Assembly (NCBI GenBank): GCA_945868195.1
Contig: CAMBLP010000036.1
Coordinates: forward strand, 1 to 16,124
Length of the DNA stretch: 16,124 nucleotides
Source of the DNA: Bordetella parapertussis
GTDB lineage: Bacteria > Pseudomonadota > Gammaproteobacteria > Burkholderiales > Burkholderiaceae_B
Reading direction: 5' to 3'
In this document: in pieces, positions 1 to 8,546 of the stretch
Position numbering within the stretch: position 1 is the first letter of the stretch
Layout of the letters: the number at the start of each line of letters is the position of its first letter
Notes under the pieces: model-generated
Databases searched by the model: none
Told to the model about the DNA's origin: nothing
Seen by the model: only the letters and a program-made list of their open reading frames with translations
Position numbers and translations under genes: made by a program

Positions 1-2372
1 TCAATGATTATCTGGCGCGACGCGATGCAGCCTGGATGGGACGCCTGTATAACTTTTTAGGCTTGTCCGTGGGCGTTGTTGTACCCCAGCAGAGTAACGA
101 AGAAAAAATCGCCGCCTATCGCGCAGACATCACATACGGTACGAATAACGAGTTTGGTTTTGATTATCTGCGTGACAACATGGAACATCGCGCGGAGGAT
201 CGTCGCCAGCGTACGCTCGTGTTCGCGATCGTTGACGAGGTCGATTCGATTTTGATTGATGAGGCACGCACGCCTTTAATCATTTCAGGACAAGCTGAAG
301 ATCATACTGAAATGTATATGCGGGTGAACGTCGTGCCGGCCATGTTGCAACGAATGGCGGCGGAACCCAAGCCACAGGAACCAGAACCCGAAGGACACTT
401 TTGGGTTGATGAAAAAAATCACCAGATCTTCCTTTCTGAGTCTGGGCATGTGCGGGCCGAAGAAATTCTAACTGAGCTTGGCCTGCTCCCTGCTGGCCAA
501 TCTTTATATGAGGCGCGCAATATCACGCTGATGCATCATTTGATGGCCGCATTGCGTGCGCATAATCTCTTTCATCTTGATCAGCACTATGTTGTGCAAG
601 AAGGCGAGGTGGTGATTGTTGATGAGTTCACGGGTCGTCTGATGGCGGGTCGTCGTTGGTCCGATGGTCTGCATCAAGCTGTCGAAGCCAAAGAAGGCGC
701 GCAAATTCAAAACGAAAATCAGACCATGGCGTCGATTACGTTCCAGAATTATTTCCGCATGTACGAAAAGCTTGGCGGCATGACGGGTACAGCTGATACT
801 GAAGCGTTCGAGTTTCAAGAAATTTACGGGCTTGAAACAGTCATTGTGCCCACCAATCGCCCGATGGTCCGTGCCGATCAGAACGATCAGATTTTTAAAA
901 CAGTAGGTGAAAAATTTAATGCGATTCTCGAGGATATTCGGGACTGTCAGCAGCGCGGGCAACCTGTGCTTGTGGGAACAACGAGTATAGAAAACTCCGA
1001 ACTGCTTTCTGGCTTATTGAATCAAGCAGGTTTGCGTCACGAAGTCCTAAACGCTAAGCAACATGCCCGAGAGGCGGAGATCGTGGCCCAGGCGGGTAAG
1101 CCAGGCAATATTACGATTGCGACCAATATGGCGGGTCGTGGAACGGATATCGTATTAGGCGGTAGCATTGAAAAAATCATCGAGACTGTACGTGAAAACC
1201 AAGCACTAAGCGAGGCGGATAAGTCCACCCAGATCGAGTCGGTCCGTACGCAATGGCTGCCATTGAATGAACAAGTCAAGGCCGCGGGTGGCTTGCGCAT
1301 TATCGGTACAGAACGTCACGAGTCGCGACGCATCGACAATCAGTTGCGCGGTCGTGCCGGACGTCAGGGCGATCCTGGTTCTTCGCGTTTCTATTTATCC
1401 CTCGAAGACCCGCTCATGCGTATTTTTGCGGGTGATCGCGTGCGAGCCATTATGGATCGACTCAAACTCCCCGAGGGCGAGCCGATCGAGGCGGGTATGG
1501 TGTCGCGCTCCATCGAGACCGCACAGCGCAAGGTCGAGGGTCGCAACTTTGACGTACGCAAACAATTGCTTGAGTACGATGATGTCTCCAATGATCAGCG
1601 CAAGGTGCTTTACGCACAGCGCAACGAGGTGCTCGAAGCACAATCCGTTGCCGAGACGATTGATAATTTGCGGCAGGGTGCATTGACTGACTTGGTGGCT
1701 AAATATGTACCTGAGGGCTCTGTCGAAGAGCAGTGGGATATCGATGCGCTGCAAAAGGCGCTGGAATCTGACTGGCAACTCAATGTTCCCTTGACTGATT
1801 ACTTGCGGGATGCCAAAAGCGTTTCCGAAGAAGATATCCTCGAGCAGGTAATGCATGCGGCTCAGGCTGCCTATCAGCAAAAGGTCGAGGCCGTAGGGGC
1901 GGAGTCTTGGACCGGCTTTGAGCGTTCTATTATGTTGCAGGTCATTGATACTGCATGGCGTGAGCATCTTTCCGCGTTGGATCATTTGCGCCAAGGTATT
2001 CATTTGCGCGGTTATGCACAAAAGAACCCAAAGCAAGAGTACAAGCGTGAGGCGTTCGAGTTGTTTTCAGGCATGCTCGATCGCGTGCGTGATGACGTCG
2101 TGCGTGTCCTCATGACAGTACGCATCCAAACACAAGAAGAGATTGAGCAAGCAGAGGCTGAAGCCGCCCGCGCCGTTCAAATGCAAAACGTTCAGTACCA
2201 GCATACCGATTACGAAGAGGCCAAGCCGGAGGAAACGCAGACTCAGCGTCGAGCCGTTGCCCAAGAGCATCCAGGTACGTTGCGCAACGCCGCTCCCAAG
2301 GTTGGTCGTAACGACCCTTGCCCTTGCGGTAGCGGTAAAAAATACAAGCAGTGCCACGGTCAATTGACCTGA
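1..2372 (+). CDS. secA: Preprotein translocase ATPase SecA (5' end outside window)
   Basis: SecA is the ATPase motor that pushes unfolded preproteins through the SecYEG channel at the inner membrane. The frame is open from base 3 and gives 789 visible residues. The reading begins with [20 protein letters not shown], so the ATG at base 36 is internal and roughly the first 130-140 residues, including Walker A, lie upstream. Visible in order: the Walker B region with [15 protein letters not shown], the preprotein cross-linking domain with [20 protein letters not shown], the second helicase domain with [16 protein letters not shown] and [13 protein letters not shown], the scaffold/wing regions, and a C-terminal zinc motif ([18 protein letters not shown]) that binds SecB and phospholipid. 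Everything visible looks intact. It is followed 37 bases later by the ydiK-like gene on the same strand. Confidence 0.98.
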   Translation, partial: NDYLARRDAAWMGRLYNFLGLSVGVVVPQQSNEEKIAAYRADITYGTNNEFGFDYLRDNMEHRAEDRRQRTLVFAIVDEVDSILIDEARTPLIISGQAEDHTEMYMRVNVVPAMLQRMAAEPKPQEPEPEGHFWVDEKNHQIFLSESGHVRAEEILTELGLLPAGQSLYEARNITLMHHLMAALRAHNLFHLDQHYVVQEGEVVIVDEFTGRLMAGRRWSDGLHQAVEAKEGAQIQNENQTMASITFQNYFRMYEKLGGMTGTADTEAFEFQEIYGLETVIVPTNRPMVRADQNDQIFKTVGEKFNAILEDIRDCQQRGQPVLVGTTSIENSELLSGLLNQAGLRHEVLNAKQHAREAEIVAQAGKPGNITIATNMAGRGTDIVLGGSIEKIIETVRENQALSEADKSTQIESVRTQWLPLNEQVKAAGGLRIIGTERHESRRIDNQLRGRAGRQGDPGSSRFYLSLEDPLMRIFAGDRVRAIMDRLKLPEGEPIEAGMVSRSIETAQRKVEGRNFDVRKQLLEYDDVSNDQRKVLYAQRNEVLEAQSVAETIDNLRQGALTDLVAKYVPEGSVEEQWDIDALQKALESDWQLNVPLTDYLRDAKSVSEEDILEQVMHAAQAAYQQKVEAVGAESWTGFERSIMLQVIDTAWREHLSALDHLRQGIHLRGYAQKNPKQEYKREAFELFSGMLDRVRDDVVRVLMTVRIQTQEEIEQAEAEAARAVQMQNVQYQHTDYEEAKPEETQTQRRAVAQEHPGTLRNAAPKVGRNDPCPCGSGKKYKQCHGQLT

Positions 2373-2409
2373 TTTCTAACTTGACCCTCCTAGCCCAGAG
2401 TGAGCACTC

Positions 2410-3471
2410 GTGAAACATGATCTAACGCGCAACACTCTGGCGGCTATTTTGATTGTTGGTTTGATCGCTCTGTGCATTTGGGTGCTCAAGCCCTTTTTGG
2501 CTGCAGCGGTTTGGGCCACAATGATTGTGGTGGCGACCTGGCCTTGGCTCAAAACCTTGGAGCGTACTTTCGGTAATCGTCGGGCTCCGGCAGTCTTGGT
2601 GATGACACTCGGCATGCTCTTGCTGCTCGTGATGCCGTTGTGGTGGGCGATTCGAACGATCGCTGAGCGCTCCCATGATTTGATAACCTTTGGTCAGGGC
2701 TTGGCAAGCGCAGGAATTCCAGCGCCACCAGAGTGGGTCTCTGACATTCCTTTGGTTGGTGAAACAGTCGCAGATTTCTGGTTGAGTTTGAGCTCTGGTG
2801 GTACGAACGGTTTCATTGAGCATGTGTCTCCCTACGCAAGCCAAACAGGTAAGTGGCTGTTAGCCCAGTTCGGTGGCTTGGGAGGGATGCTCATACAGTT
2901 TTTTCTGGTCGTCTTGATCGCCGCGATTTTTTATAGTTCGGGTGAATATGCCGCACAAGCGGTCCGTCGTGTCGGGCGACGTTTGGCAGGTGAGCGGGGC
3001 GAGGGCTCGGTAGTGCTGGCGGGACAGGCGATTCGCGCCGTTGCGCTCGGTGTGGGCGTCACAGCGGTGTTGCAGACAGGCTTAGGCGGACTTGGTCTGG
3101 TCATTGCTGGTGTACCGTTTGCAGCTGTATTGTCCGCACTCATGTTGATGTTGTGCATCGCTCAGGCTGGGCCGGGATTTGTGTTATTTCCAGCGGTTGC
3201 GTGGATGTATTGGCAAGGCGATAACAATGCTTGGGCGACCTTTTTGCTTGTTTGGAGCGTTATTGTTGCCACAATGGATAATTTTGTACGACCAATGTTA
3301 ATTCGTCGCGGCGCAGACTTACCACTGTTGTTGATCTTTGTGGGTGTGATCGGTGGCTTGCTCAGTTTTGGATTGATCGGTATTTTTGTAGGGCCTGTTG
3401 CCTTGGCGGTGACCTATACGCTCGCGAAAGCGTGGGTCGAAGAAGTCCCAGACGATCAGCCTGGCGCATAA
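2410..3471 (+). CDS. ydiK: AI-2E family transporter, YdiK-like membrane protein
   Basis: A 353-residue polytopic inner-membrane protein of the AI-2E transporter (UPF0118/PerM-YdiK) family. Two hydrophobic segments lie near the N-terminus (about residues 9-45) and another at 58-80. A soluble stretch of about 85 residues follows, then five or so membrane spans from 160 onward. The C-terminal family signature is visible: a MDNFVRPMLIRRGADLP stretch followed by LLIFVGVIGGLLSFGLIG and a last glycine-rich helix. The start is GTG at 2410, the first start-type codon ahead of the membrane segment. Family members have been linked to autoinducer-2 export, but for most YdiK-like proteins the substrate is unknown, so no substrate is claimed. 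Its 3' end overlaps the convergent regulator gene by 16 bases. The symbol reflects similarity to E. coli YdiK, not proven orthology. Confidence 0.88.
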   Translation: MKHDLTRNTLAAILIVGLIALCIWVLKPFLAAAVWATMIVVATWPWLKTLERTFGNRRAPAVLVMTLGMLLLLVMPLWWAIRTIAERSHDLITFGQGLASAGIPAPPEWVSDIPLVGETVADFWLSLSSGGTNGFIEHVSPYASQTGKWLLAQFGGLGGMLIQFFLVVLIAAIFYSSGEYAAQAVRRVGRRLAGERGEGSVVLAGQAIRAVALGVGVTAVLQTGLGGLGLVIAGVPFAAVLSALMLMLCIAQAGPGFVLFPAVAWMYWQGDNNAWATFLLVWSVIVATMDNFVRPMLIRRGADLPLLLIFVGVIGGLLSFGLIGIFVGPVALAVTYTLAKAWVEEVPDDQPGA

Positions 3472-3926
3472 TCCAACGGGAGTGCCGTTGTGCACTTAAT
3501 GGTTTCCATGGCGAAGGCGGAGCTGACATCGAGGAGCTCCACTGAGCGAATCAAGCGCTTGTAGACGCTGTCATAGCGATCGATGTCTGGCACTACGATT
3601 TTGAGCAAATAGTCCGCATCCCCGCTCAAGCGATAGATCTCAACAATCTCAGGAATGCTCGTGGCGCCATCGACGAAGCGTTTCATCCATTTTTCATTAT
3701 GTTGACTGGTCCGGATCGTGACAAAGGTTGTCAGTCCGAGATTGAGTTTGCGTGCATCGCATAACGCGACTTGCTTTTTGATAATGCCTTCTTCTTGAAG
3801 CTTTTGCAGACGTCGCCAGCAGGGTGTCGGTGTGAGGTTGACCGCGCTTGCGAGGTCAGCTAAAGAGATGCTGGCGTCTTCTTGCATCAGCCTGAGAATT
3901 TCTCGATCTTTTTTGTCTATTTGCAT
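3456..3926 (-). CDS. Lrp/AsnC family transcriptional regulator
   Basis: A 156-residue DNA-binding regulator of the feast/famine (Lrp/AsnC) family, close to the usual length. The N-terminus reads MQIDKKDREILRLMQEDA, followed by the winged helix-turn-helix at about 20-50, including VNLTPTPCWRRLQKLQEEG. The C-terminal ligand-binding RAM domain spans about 65-142 and has the family hallmark SGDADYLLKI (101-110). Proteins of this kind form dimers to octamers, sense amino acids or related small molecules, and commonly control the divergently transcribed neighbour. Here that neighbour is a cysteine dioxygenase-family gene 110 bases away, with two inverted repeats between them. A role in sensing cysteine or another thiol amino acid is therefore likely but inferred. 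The start at 3926 is the only in-frame ATG that keeps the full N-terminal helix; the ribosome binding site is weak. Confidence 0.93.
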   Translation of the reverse strand: MQIDKKDREILRLMQEDASISLADLASAVNLTPTPCWRRLQKLQEEGIIKKQVALCDARKLNLGLTTFVTIRTSQHNEKWMKRFVDGATSIPEIVEIYRLSGDADYLLKIVVPDIDRYDSVYKRLIRSVELLDVSSAFAMETIKCTTALPLDYAPG

Positions 3927-3950
3927 TATTTTTCTGTTTATATATAAATT

Positions 3951-3969
3951 ATTAGAAATAATATCTAAT
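3951..3969. promoter_or_regulatory. Inverted repeat ATTAGA-N7-TCTAAT, candidate Lrp-type operator
   Basis: A perfect 6-bp inverted repeat with a 7-bp A/T spacer, 25 bases upstream of the regulator start codon. AT-rich dyads of about this span are typical Lrp/AsnC binding sites. Its position suits autoregulation of the regulator gene. It is seen directly in the sequence; the binding is inferred. Confidence 0.5.
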
Positions 3970-3986
3970 TTTTAACGCTCATTTAG

Positions 3987-4002
3987 ATAAATTGCAATTT
4001 AT
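3987..4002. promoter_or_regulatory. 16-bp perfect palindrome, candidate operator for the dioxygenase gene
   Basis: ATAAATTGCAATTTAT is a perfect palindrome centred between bases 3994 and 3995. That is 36 bases (centre to centre) from the other inverted repeat, about three and a half helical turns. A -10-like TATGAT lies at 4020-4025 with no recognisable -35, so the palindrome sits where the -35 would be. That arrangement fits regulator-dependent activation or direct occlusion of the dioxygenase promoter. Confidence 0.5.
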
Positions 4003-4036
4003 TTCTCAAGGTCGGGTTCTATGATGAGAGATCGTT

Positions 4037-4696
4037 ATGTATGGATCTTTTATGATGAAGACCTCGCCAACAGCCCAGTCATTGCCCGCAGCCAACGTGG
4101 CCACCTCAGTCAGGATGCATGCGCAATCCGAGTCCTTGCTCGAGTTTGAAGTCCCAGGTTTGGCGGAGTCGATTCGGCAAGCCTGTTTAGGCGAGGCAGA
4201 CCTCGTGCCATACCGTGTCCGTCAGGCCTTGAATCAAGCGCTGGATCGTGCATCGACGAACCGATTGGTCAACACCATTATGTCGATGCCTTATTCGACT
4301 CAAACCTACACGCGACACCTGCTCTATGCTGATCCCGCGGGGATGTTCACTGCGGTCGCGTTACGCTGGGATCCGACGCAGGGCAGTCCGGTGCATGCGC
4401 ATTACACGTGGTGCGCCTATCGGGTCTTGAGCGGGGTTTTGTCTGAAAGTCATTTTGAGTACGATCGATCTGCTGAACAGGCTTATCTATTCAATCGCGT
4501 GACACGTGCGGCAGGTCAGAGTGTCTGTGGTCATGGCGGCATGGACTTTATCCATCGCCTTCATAATGAGGGCGATAAAACTGTAGTGTCGATTCATGTG
4601 TATGGGATTGATGCGGCGCGAATGAGTACGCATGTCAACCGAATGATGGCGGTTGCGCTTAGAGCAGAAACACCGTCGCAAGCCCCAGGAAAATAA
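4037..4696 (+). CDS. Cysteine dioxygenase-family thiol dioxygenase (cupin)
   Basis: A 219-residue cupin of the cysteine dioxygenase type I family. These non-heme iron enzymes add O2 to a thiol, typically turning cysteine into cysteine sulfinate. The iron ligands are visible as His120 and His122 (SPVHAHYTW) and His173 (FIHRLHN). The Ser-His-Tyr triad is SIHVY at 185-189. Arg93 in YTRHLLY matches the carboxylate-binding Arg60 of mammalian cysteine dioxygenase; as I recall, 3-mercaptopropionate dioxygenases have Gln there, so cysteine is the more likely substrate. Cys126 lies close to the position of the Cys93 that crosslinks to Tyr in mammals. The start is uncertain: in-frame ATGs at 4037, 4052 and 4055 are all possible, and a GGA at 4042 favours the later ones. 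The gene is divergent from the Lrp-type regulator. Its last 38 bases overlap the convergent mgtE. Confidence 0.87.
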   Translation: MYGSFMMKTSPTAQSLPAANVATSVRMHAQSESLLEFEVPGLAESIRQACLGEADLVPYRVRQALNQALDRASTNRLVNTIMSMPYSTQTYTRHLLYADPAGMFTAVALRWDPTQGSPVHAHYTWCAYRVLSGVLSESHFEYDRSAEQAYLFNRVTRAAGQSVCGHGGMDFIHRLHNEGDKTVVSIHVYGIDAARMSTHVNRMMAVALRAETPSQAPGK

Positions 4697-6125
4697 AGAA
4701 ACCAAGCGAATCCGTCGCAAAGGTTAGCAGTACAGAAGACCCCATCGCTGGGTCTTTTCCAAAACGGTTGCGTACGATCGGGACGAGAACACCGATCATG
4801 GCGCCTACCAACATATTGCAAATCATGGCAGCCATCATGACGAGGGCGATTGCGATCGAACTTGAAATCGTCCAGGCAAACACCGCGGCGATTGCGCTGC
4901 CGACAAAACCCACCATGAAGGTCACAAGCAATTCACGCTTAAAGAGTTGCCATACATTTTTGTCTGTGATTCGACCCACTGCCAACGCGCGAATGATCAA
5001 GGTCATGGTTTGGTTGCCGGAGTTACCGCCAATCCCCGCGACGATCGACATCAGGAACGCGAGCACGACAATGGTGCTGACGGTGTCTTCGAAGCGCGAA
5101 GCGATAAAAGATGCTGTGGCGGCCGTGCAGAGATTCAACAGCAACCACGGCGCACGATTACGAAGCGCACGGCTCACAGGCGCGAAAATATCCTCGTCTT
5201 GCATACCCGCGCGTGAAAGTGCCTGTTCATCCGAGTCCTCGCGGATCACGTCCACGACCTCGGCGATCGTGACACGACCAATGAGGCGACCAAGATCATC
5301 CACCACGGGCGCAGACACTAAGTCATAGCGTTCGAATGCGCCGGCGGCCTCCGCATCGGCATCCAGAGGGCTGAGCGACAAATAGTCCGTGCTCATTACG
5401 TCGCTGACCTGCGCCTCCGGCTCGTTGACGAGCAATGATGAAAGAGTGAGCGTGCCAAGAAGCTTATCCTGACGATTGACGACAAAAATCTGATCTGTAT
5501 GATCAGGGAGCTCGGGCAAGCGTCTGAGGTAGCGCAGAACCACCTCGAGCGAGACGTCTTCGCGAACACGGACCATTTCAAAGTCCATGATGCTACCGAC
5601 GCTGTCGTCGGGATAGCCCATGGCCTCGATGAGAAGGGCTCGCTCTACGTCTGTGAGTCCTTTCTGAACCTCTGCGACAACGTCGGCGGGCAAGTCAGGC
5701 GCAAGGTCTGCCAGCTCATCCGCATCCATGTTCTCGGTGGCGGCGACCAGATCTTGACGATCCATAGTCTCGATGAGCGACTCGCGGACCCAGTCGTCAA
5801 CCTCAAGCAGCACATCGGCGTCATGTTCGGCGCGGACTAGGCGCCAAATCATTTGGCGTTCGATGTTTGGGACTGAGCCTAGGATAAAGGCGATATCTGC
5901 AGGGTGAAGATCATTGACCAGCGCAGATAACTCGGCTTCGTGCTGACGATGAAGGAGATTTTCAACGAGTTCGGCTCGTTGGTCGCCATCCTCTTGGCGA
6001 TGCACCAGGTTTTCGACTAACTCGTGACGATGTAATAGTTCCTGAACTTTGGCGAGCGCAAGCTGAGCGTCCTCGGGATCAAGGCGCCTGACTAATGCTG
6101 CAGGATCGACAGGTGTTTGCGTCAT
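4659..6125 (-). CDS. mgtE: Magnesium transporter MgtE
   Basis: A 488-residue Mg2+-selective channel, a homodimer in the inner membrane gated by cytosolic Mg2+. Domains in order: a helical MgtE N domain (about 55-180, with LHPADIAFILG and LADLAPDLPADVVAEV), two CBS domains (about 180-300, with MDFEMVRVREDVSLEVVLRY and VSAPVVDDLGRLIGRVT), a connecting helix, and five membrane spans from about 325. The pore signature GIGGNSGNQT is at 364-373. The selectivity region is LLTFATDSLGFF, with Asp472 matching the key Asp of T. thermophilus MgtE. The extreme N-terminus carries a duplicated ELVENL(V/L)HRQ element (35-44 and 52-61). The start at 6125 lies 19 bases after the yeiH-like gene, so cotranscription with it is likely. 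The 3' end overlaps the convergent dioxygenase gene. Confidence 0.96.
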   Translation of the reverse strand: MTQTPVDPAALVRRLDPEDAQLALAKVQELLHRHELVENLVHRQEDGDQRAELVENLLHRQHEAELSALVNDLHPADIAFILGSVPNIERQMIWRLVRAEHDADVLLEVDDWVRESLIETMDRQDLVAATENMDADELADLAPDLPADVVAEVQKGLTDVERALLIEAMGYPDDSVGSIMDFEMVRVREDVSLEVVLRYLRRLPELPDHTDQIFVVNRQDKLLGTLTLSSLLVNEPEAQVSDVMSTDYLSLSPLDADAEAAGAFERYDLVSAPVVDDLGRLIGRVTIAEVVDVIREDSDEQALSRAGMQDEDIFAPVSRALRNRAPWLLLNLCTAATASFIASRFEDTVSTIVVLAFLMSIVAGIGGNSGNQTMTLIIRALAVGRITDKNVWQLFKRELLVTFMVGFVGSAIAAVFAWTISSSIAIALVMMAAMICNMLVGAMIGVLVPIVRNRFGKDPAMGSSVLLTFATDSLGFFIFLGLATVFLL

Positions 6126-6144
6126 GCGGATACACCATAGTTGT

Positions 6145-7188
6145 TCAGGTGACGAGCTTCACTAACGCGTAGCCGCCGAATGCAAGCAGTATAAACAGGA
6201 TCACGCCGAGTACCACGACACGCGGGCCCGCATCACGGATTTGTGTAAAGCGTGTTTGGATACCGAGCGCGGTCATGGCCATCGTCAAAATGAAAATATC
6301 GAGAGCGCGCAAGGCTTGCAAGACAGCGGGAGGGATGATGTTTGCCGAGTTGATGAGGGCGAGGACTAAAAAGCCGATAGCGAACCAAGGGATAGGCAGT
6401 TTTGGACGTGGCGCACCTGCCTTAGCGTTGGCAATGGCGACGCGCTGAAGCCAGAGGCCCAAAATGATCAGCACAGGAACGAGTAAGGCGACACGTGTCA
6501 TTTTCACAATCGTGGCCACCTCGGTCGTTGCGGCATCGATGTTACTGGCCGAGGCGACGACTTGAGCGACCTCATGGACTGAGCCACCAAGAAAAATACC
6601 GAAGGCGCGAGGATCCATATCAAACCAACCTGCTTGATACAAAATCGGGTAGAGGAACATTGAGATCGTGCCAAAGAGTACGACGGTCGCAACTGCGACC
6701 GAAGCTTTGTGCGGTGCAGATTTAAGGGTGGATTCGAAAGCAAGCACCGCGGCGGCACCACACACAGCGCTGCCGGCCGAAGTCAGCATCGCCGTATCAC
6801 GATCGAGCTTGAGTAGTTTGGTGCCGATGAGCGTGCCCAGAATCAACACACCCACAACGATACCCACTGAGACAACAAGTCCCGGAAGTCCGACCTCGAT
6901 AATTTGTTGGAGGCTGATGTTCAAGCCATAAAAGGCGACGGCGACGCGGAGCATGCGTTTCGCCGTAAATTGAACGCCGACACTCCATTCCGCTGGCATG
7001 GAGCCGCGCAGGAAGTTGCCATATAGCATGCCGCATACGATACCGACAACCAGAGGGCTAAAGCCAAGAGACTTGACGAAAGCAATGCCAGCGAGTTGCG
7101 TGACCGCCGCAGCCATCAAGCCAACGAATAGGACGCCATTGATTCTGTCGCGCCAAGGTGACACGGTTGCATGGGTGGGGTGAGACAT
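6145..7188 (-). CDS. YeiH-family putative sulfate exporter
   Basis: A 347-residue inner-membrane protein of the YeiH/UPF0324 family (conserved hypothetical 698), of standard length. There are about ten hydrophobic segments. Two family motifs stand out: SAGSAVCGAAAVLAFES (about residues 137-153) and FLGGSVHEVAQVVASAS (about 199-215), re-entrant-like segments rich in small and polar residues. The family is annotated as a putative sulfate exporter and is often controlled by LysR-type regulators near sulfur-metabolism genes; the transported substrate is not firmly established. Here it lies between the amidohydrolase (72 bases upstream) and mgtE (19 bases downstream), all on the minus strand. The cysteine dioxygenase-family gene beyond mgtE makes sulfite or sulfate export a reasonable guess, but this is inference. 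Confidence 0.9.
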   Translation of the reverse strand: MSHPTHATVSPWRDRINGVLFVGLMAAAVTQLAGIAFVKSLGFSPLVVGIVCGMLYGNFLRGSMPAEWSVGVQFTAKRMLRVAVAFYGLNISLQQIIEVGLPGLVVSVGIVVGVLILGTLIGTKLLKLDRDTAMLTSAGSAVCGAAAVLAFESTLKSAPHKASVAVATVVLFGTISMFLYPILYQAGWFDMDPRAFGIFLGGSVHEVAQVVASASNIDAATTEVATIVKMTRVALLVPVLIILGLWLQRVAIANAKAGAPRPKLPIPWFAIGFLVLALINSANIIPPAVLQALRALDIFILTMAMTALGIQTRFTQIRDAGPRVVVLGVILFILLAFGGYALVKLVT

Positions 7189-7260
7189 ACCTATCCGGCA
7201 GACTAGTTGTAAGTGACCGTGATACTAACCCGATACCTCGACCCAAACCAAGAGATCCTT

Positions 7261-8460
7261 TTATCGTGCTTGAGAAAACCAGTTTTCAGCGATTTTGACC
7301 CAATAGGTCGCACCCAAAGGTAATAGCGCATCATTGAAGTCGTAGGAGCCATTGTGCAGCATGCAAGGCCCGAGGCCATGTCCAGCATCCCGATGCTCTC
7401 CTAAACCATTGCCAATCCATACGTAGCACCCGGGAACCTCTTGCAACATAAAGGCAAAATCCTCGGCGCCCATGGTGGGTGTGACGTGATCGTCAACCTG
7501 TTCGTCACCGACAATTGCGCGGATGACATCCGCGCAAAAGGCGGATTCGGCTGGATGATTAATGGTAGGTGGGTATTTTCGCTCGAAGGAGAAATCCGCT
7601 TGTGCGCCCATCGCCGCCGCGGAGTGCTCAATGATCTCGCGCATGCGTTGCTCGATCATGTCCAGCGTTTCGACGGTAAAGGTTCTGACCGTGCCGCGCA
7701 TTTCGGCCTCGGTCGGGATCACATTATCAGCACTGCCTGTATGAATCTGGGTGATGCTGAGCACCGCGGCTTCGAGTGGGTGACGGTTGCGTGTCACAAT
7801 GCTTTGCAAGGCTTGCGCAATGTGGACCGCCGTCATGACGGGATCCACACCAAGGTGCGGCATGCCGCCGTGCGCGCCTTTGCCTCGAATGGTGATACCA
7901 AACTTGTTACTCGAGGCCATGATGGGGCCTGCGGTCAAGCCAAAGTGACCGACGGGTAAACCTGGCCAGTTATGCATACCAAAGACGGCTTGCATGGGAA
8001 ACTTTTCAAAGAGGCCATCCTCGATCATCTTCTTGGCGCCCGCGCCACCTTCTTCGGCGGGTTGAAAAATGACGTAAACCGTACCATCGAAATTTTTATG
8101 CTCAGCCAAATAGCGGGCCGCACTCAGTAGCATGGCCGTGTGACCGTCATGGCCACAACCATGCATTTTGCCGGGATGTTGGCTGGCATGCGCAAAGGTG
8201 TTGAGCTCTTGCATAGGAAGGGCATCGAGGTCAGCGCGCAAACCGATCGCGCGGGTTCCAGGCGTACGACCTTGGATGATGCCGACGACGCCTGTGCCAC
8301 CCAGGCCACGATGAATCGGGATGCCCCATTTTTGGAGTGTGTCAGCCACGATGTCGGCGGTGCGCTTTTCCTCGTAGCAAAGCTCTGGATGGGCGTGGAG
8401 ATCGCGGCGAATTGCCTGAATTTCGGACTGCCAGTTGAGAAAGGGCTCTAGAAGTTTCAT
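7261..8460 (-). CDS. M20 family metallo-amidohydrolase (hippurate hydrolase-like)
   Basis: A 399-residue cytosolic zinc/manganese-type amidohydrolase of the M20D group (hippuricase, N-acyl-amino-acid hydrolase, IAA-amino-acid hydrolase). Visible motifs, numbered from MKLLEPF: RRDLHAHPEL (18-27), LRADLDALPM (74-83), the metal-binding HGCGHDGHTAM (100-110), FQPAEEGGAGA (132-142) carrying the catalytic Glu-Glu pair, GAHGGMPHLGVDP in the dimerisation region, and PTMGAEDFAFM near the C-terminus. It would cleave an N-acyl amino acid into acid and amino acid; the exact substrate cannot be read. I chose the ATG at 8460. An in-frame GTG at 8469 would add three residues, and neither has a strong ribosome binding site. 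It is divergent from the acyl-CoA ligase gene with an 86-base gap and may be first in a unit with the yeiH-like gene and mgtE. Confidence 0.93.
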   Translation of the reverse strand: MKLLEPFLNWQSEIQAIRRDLHAHPELCYEEKRTADIVADTLQKWGIPIHRGLGGTGVVGIIQGRTPGTRAIGLRADLDALPMQELNTFAHASQHPGKMHGCGHDGHTAMLLSAARYLAEHKNFDGTVYVIFQPAEEGGAGAKKMIEDGLFEKFPMQAVFGMHNWPGLPVGHFGLTAGPIMASSNKFGITIRGKGAHGGMPHLGVDPVMTAVHIAQALQSIVTRNRHPLEAAVLSITQIHTGSADNVIPTEAEMRGTVRTFTVETLDMIEQRMREIIEHSAAAMGAQADFSFERKYPPTINHPAESAFCADVIRAIVGDEQVDDHVTPTMGAEDFAFMLQEVPGCYVWIGNGLGEHRDAGHGLGPCMLHNGSYDFNDALLPLGATYWVKIAENWFSQAR

Positions 8461-8546
8461 GCAAATCACTTTAAATGAGTATGTCTAACAGTATTATCAA
8501 TCTAAACCGATGTCACGACTGAATAACCCTCACCCTAAATCTAACT

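Noticed and set aside
1395..2036. Long antisense open frame opposite secA (213 codons)
   Set aside because: A mirror of a strongly conserved gene in the opposite strand with no recognisable protein sequence or start signal.
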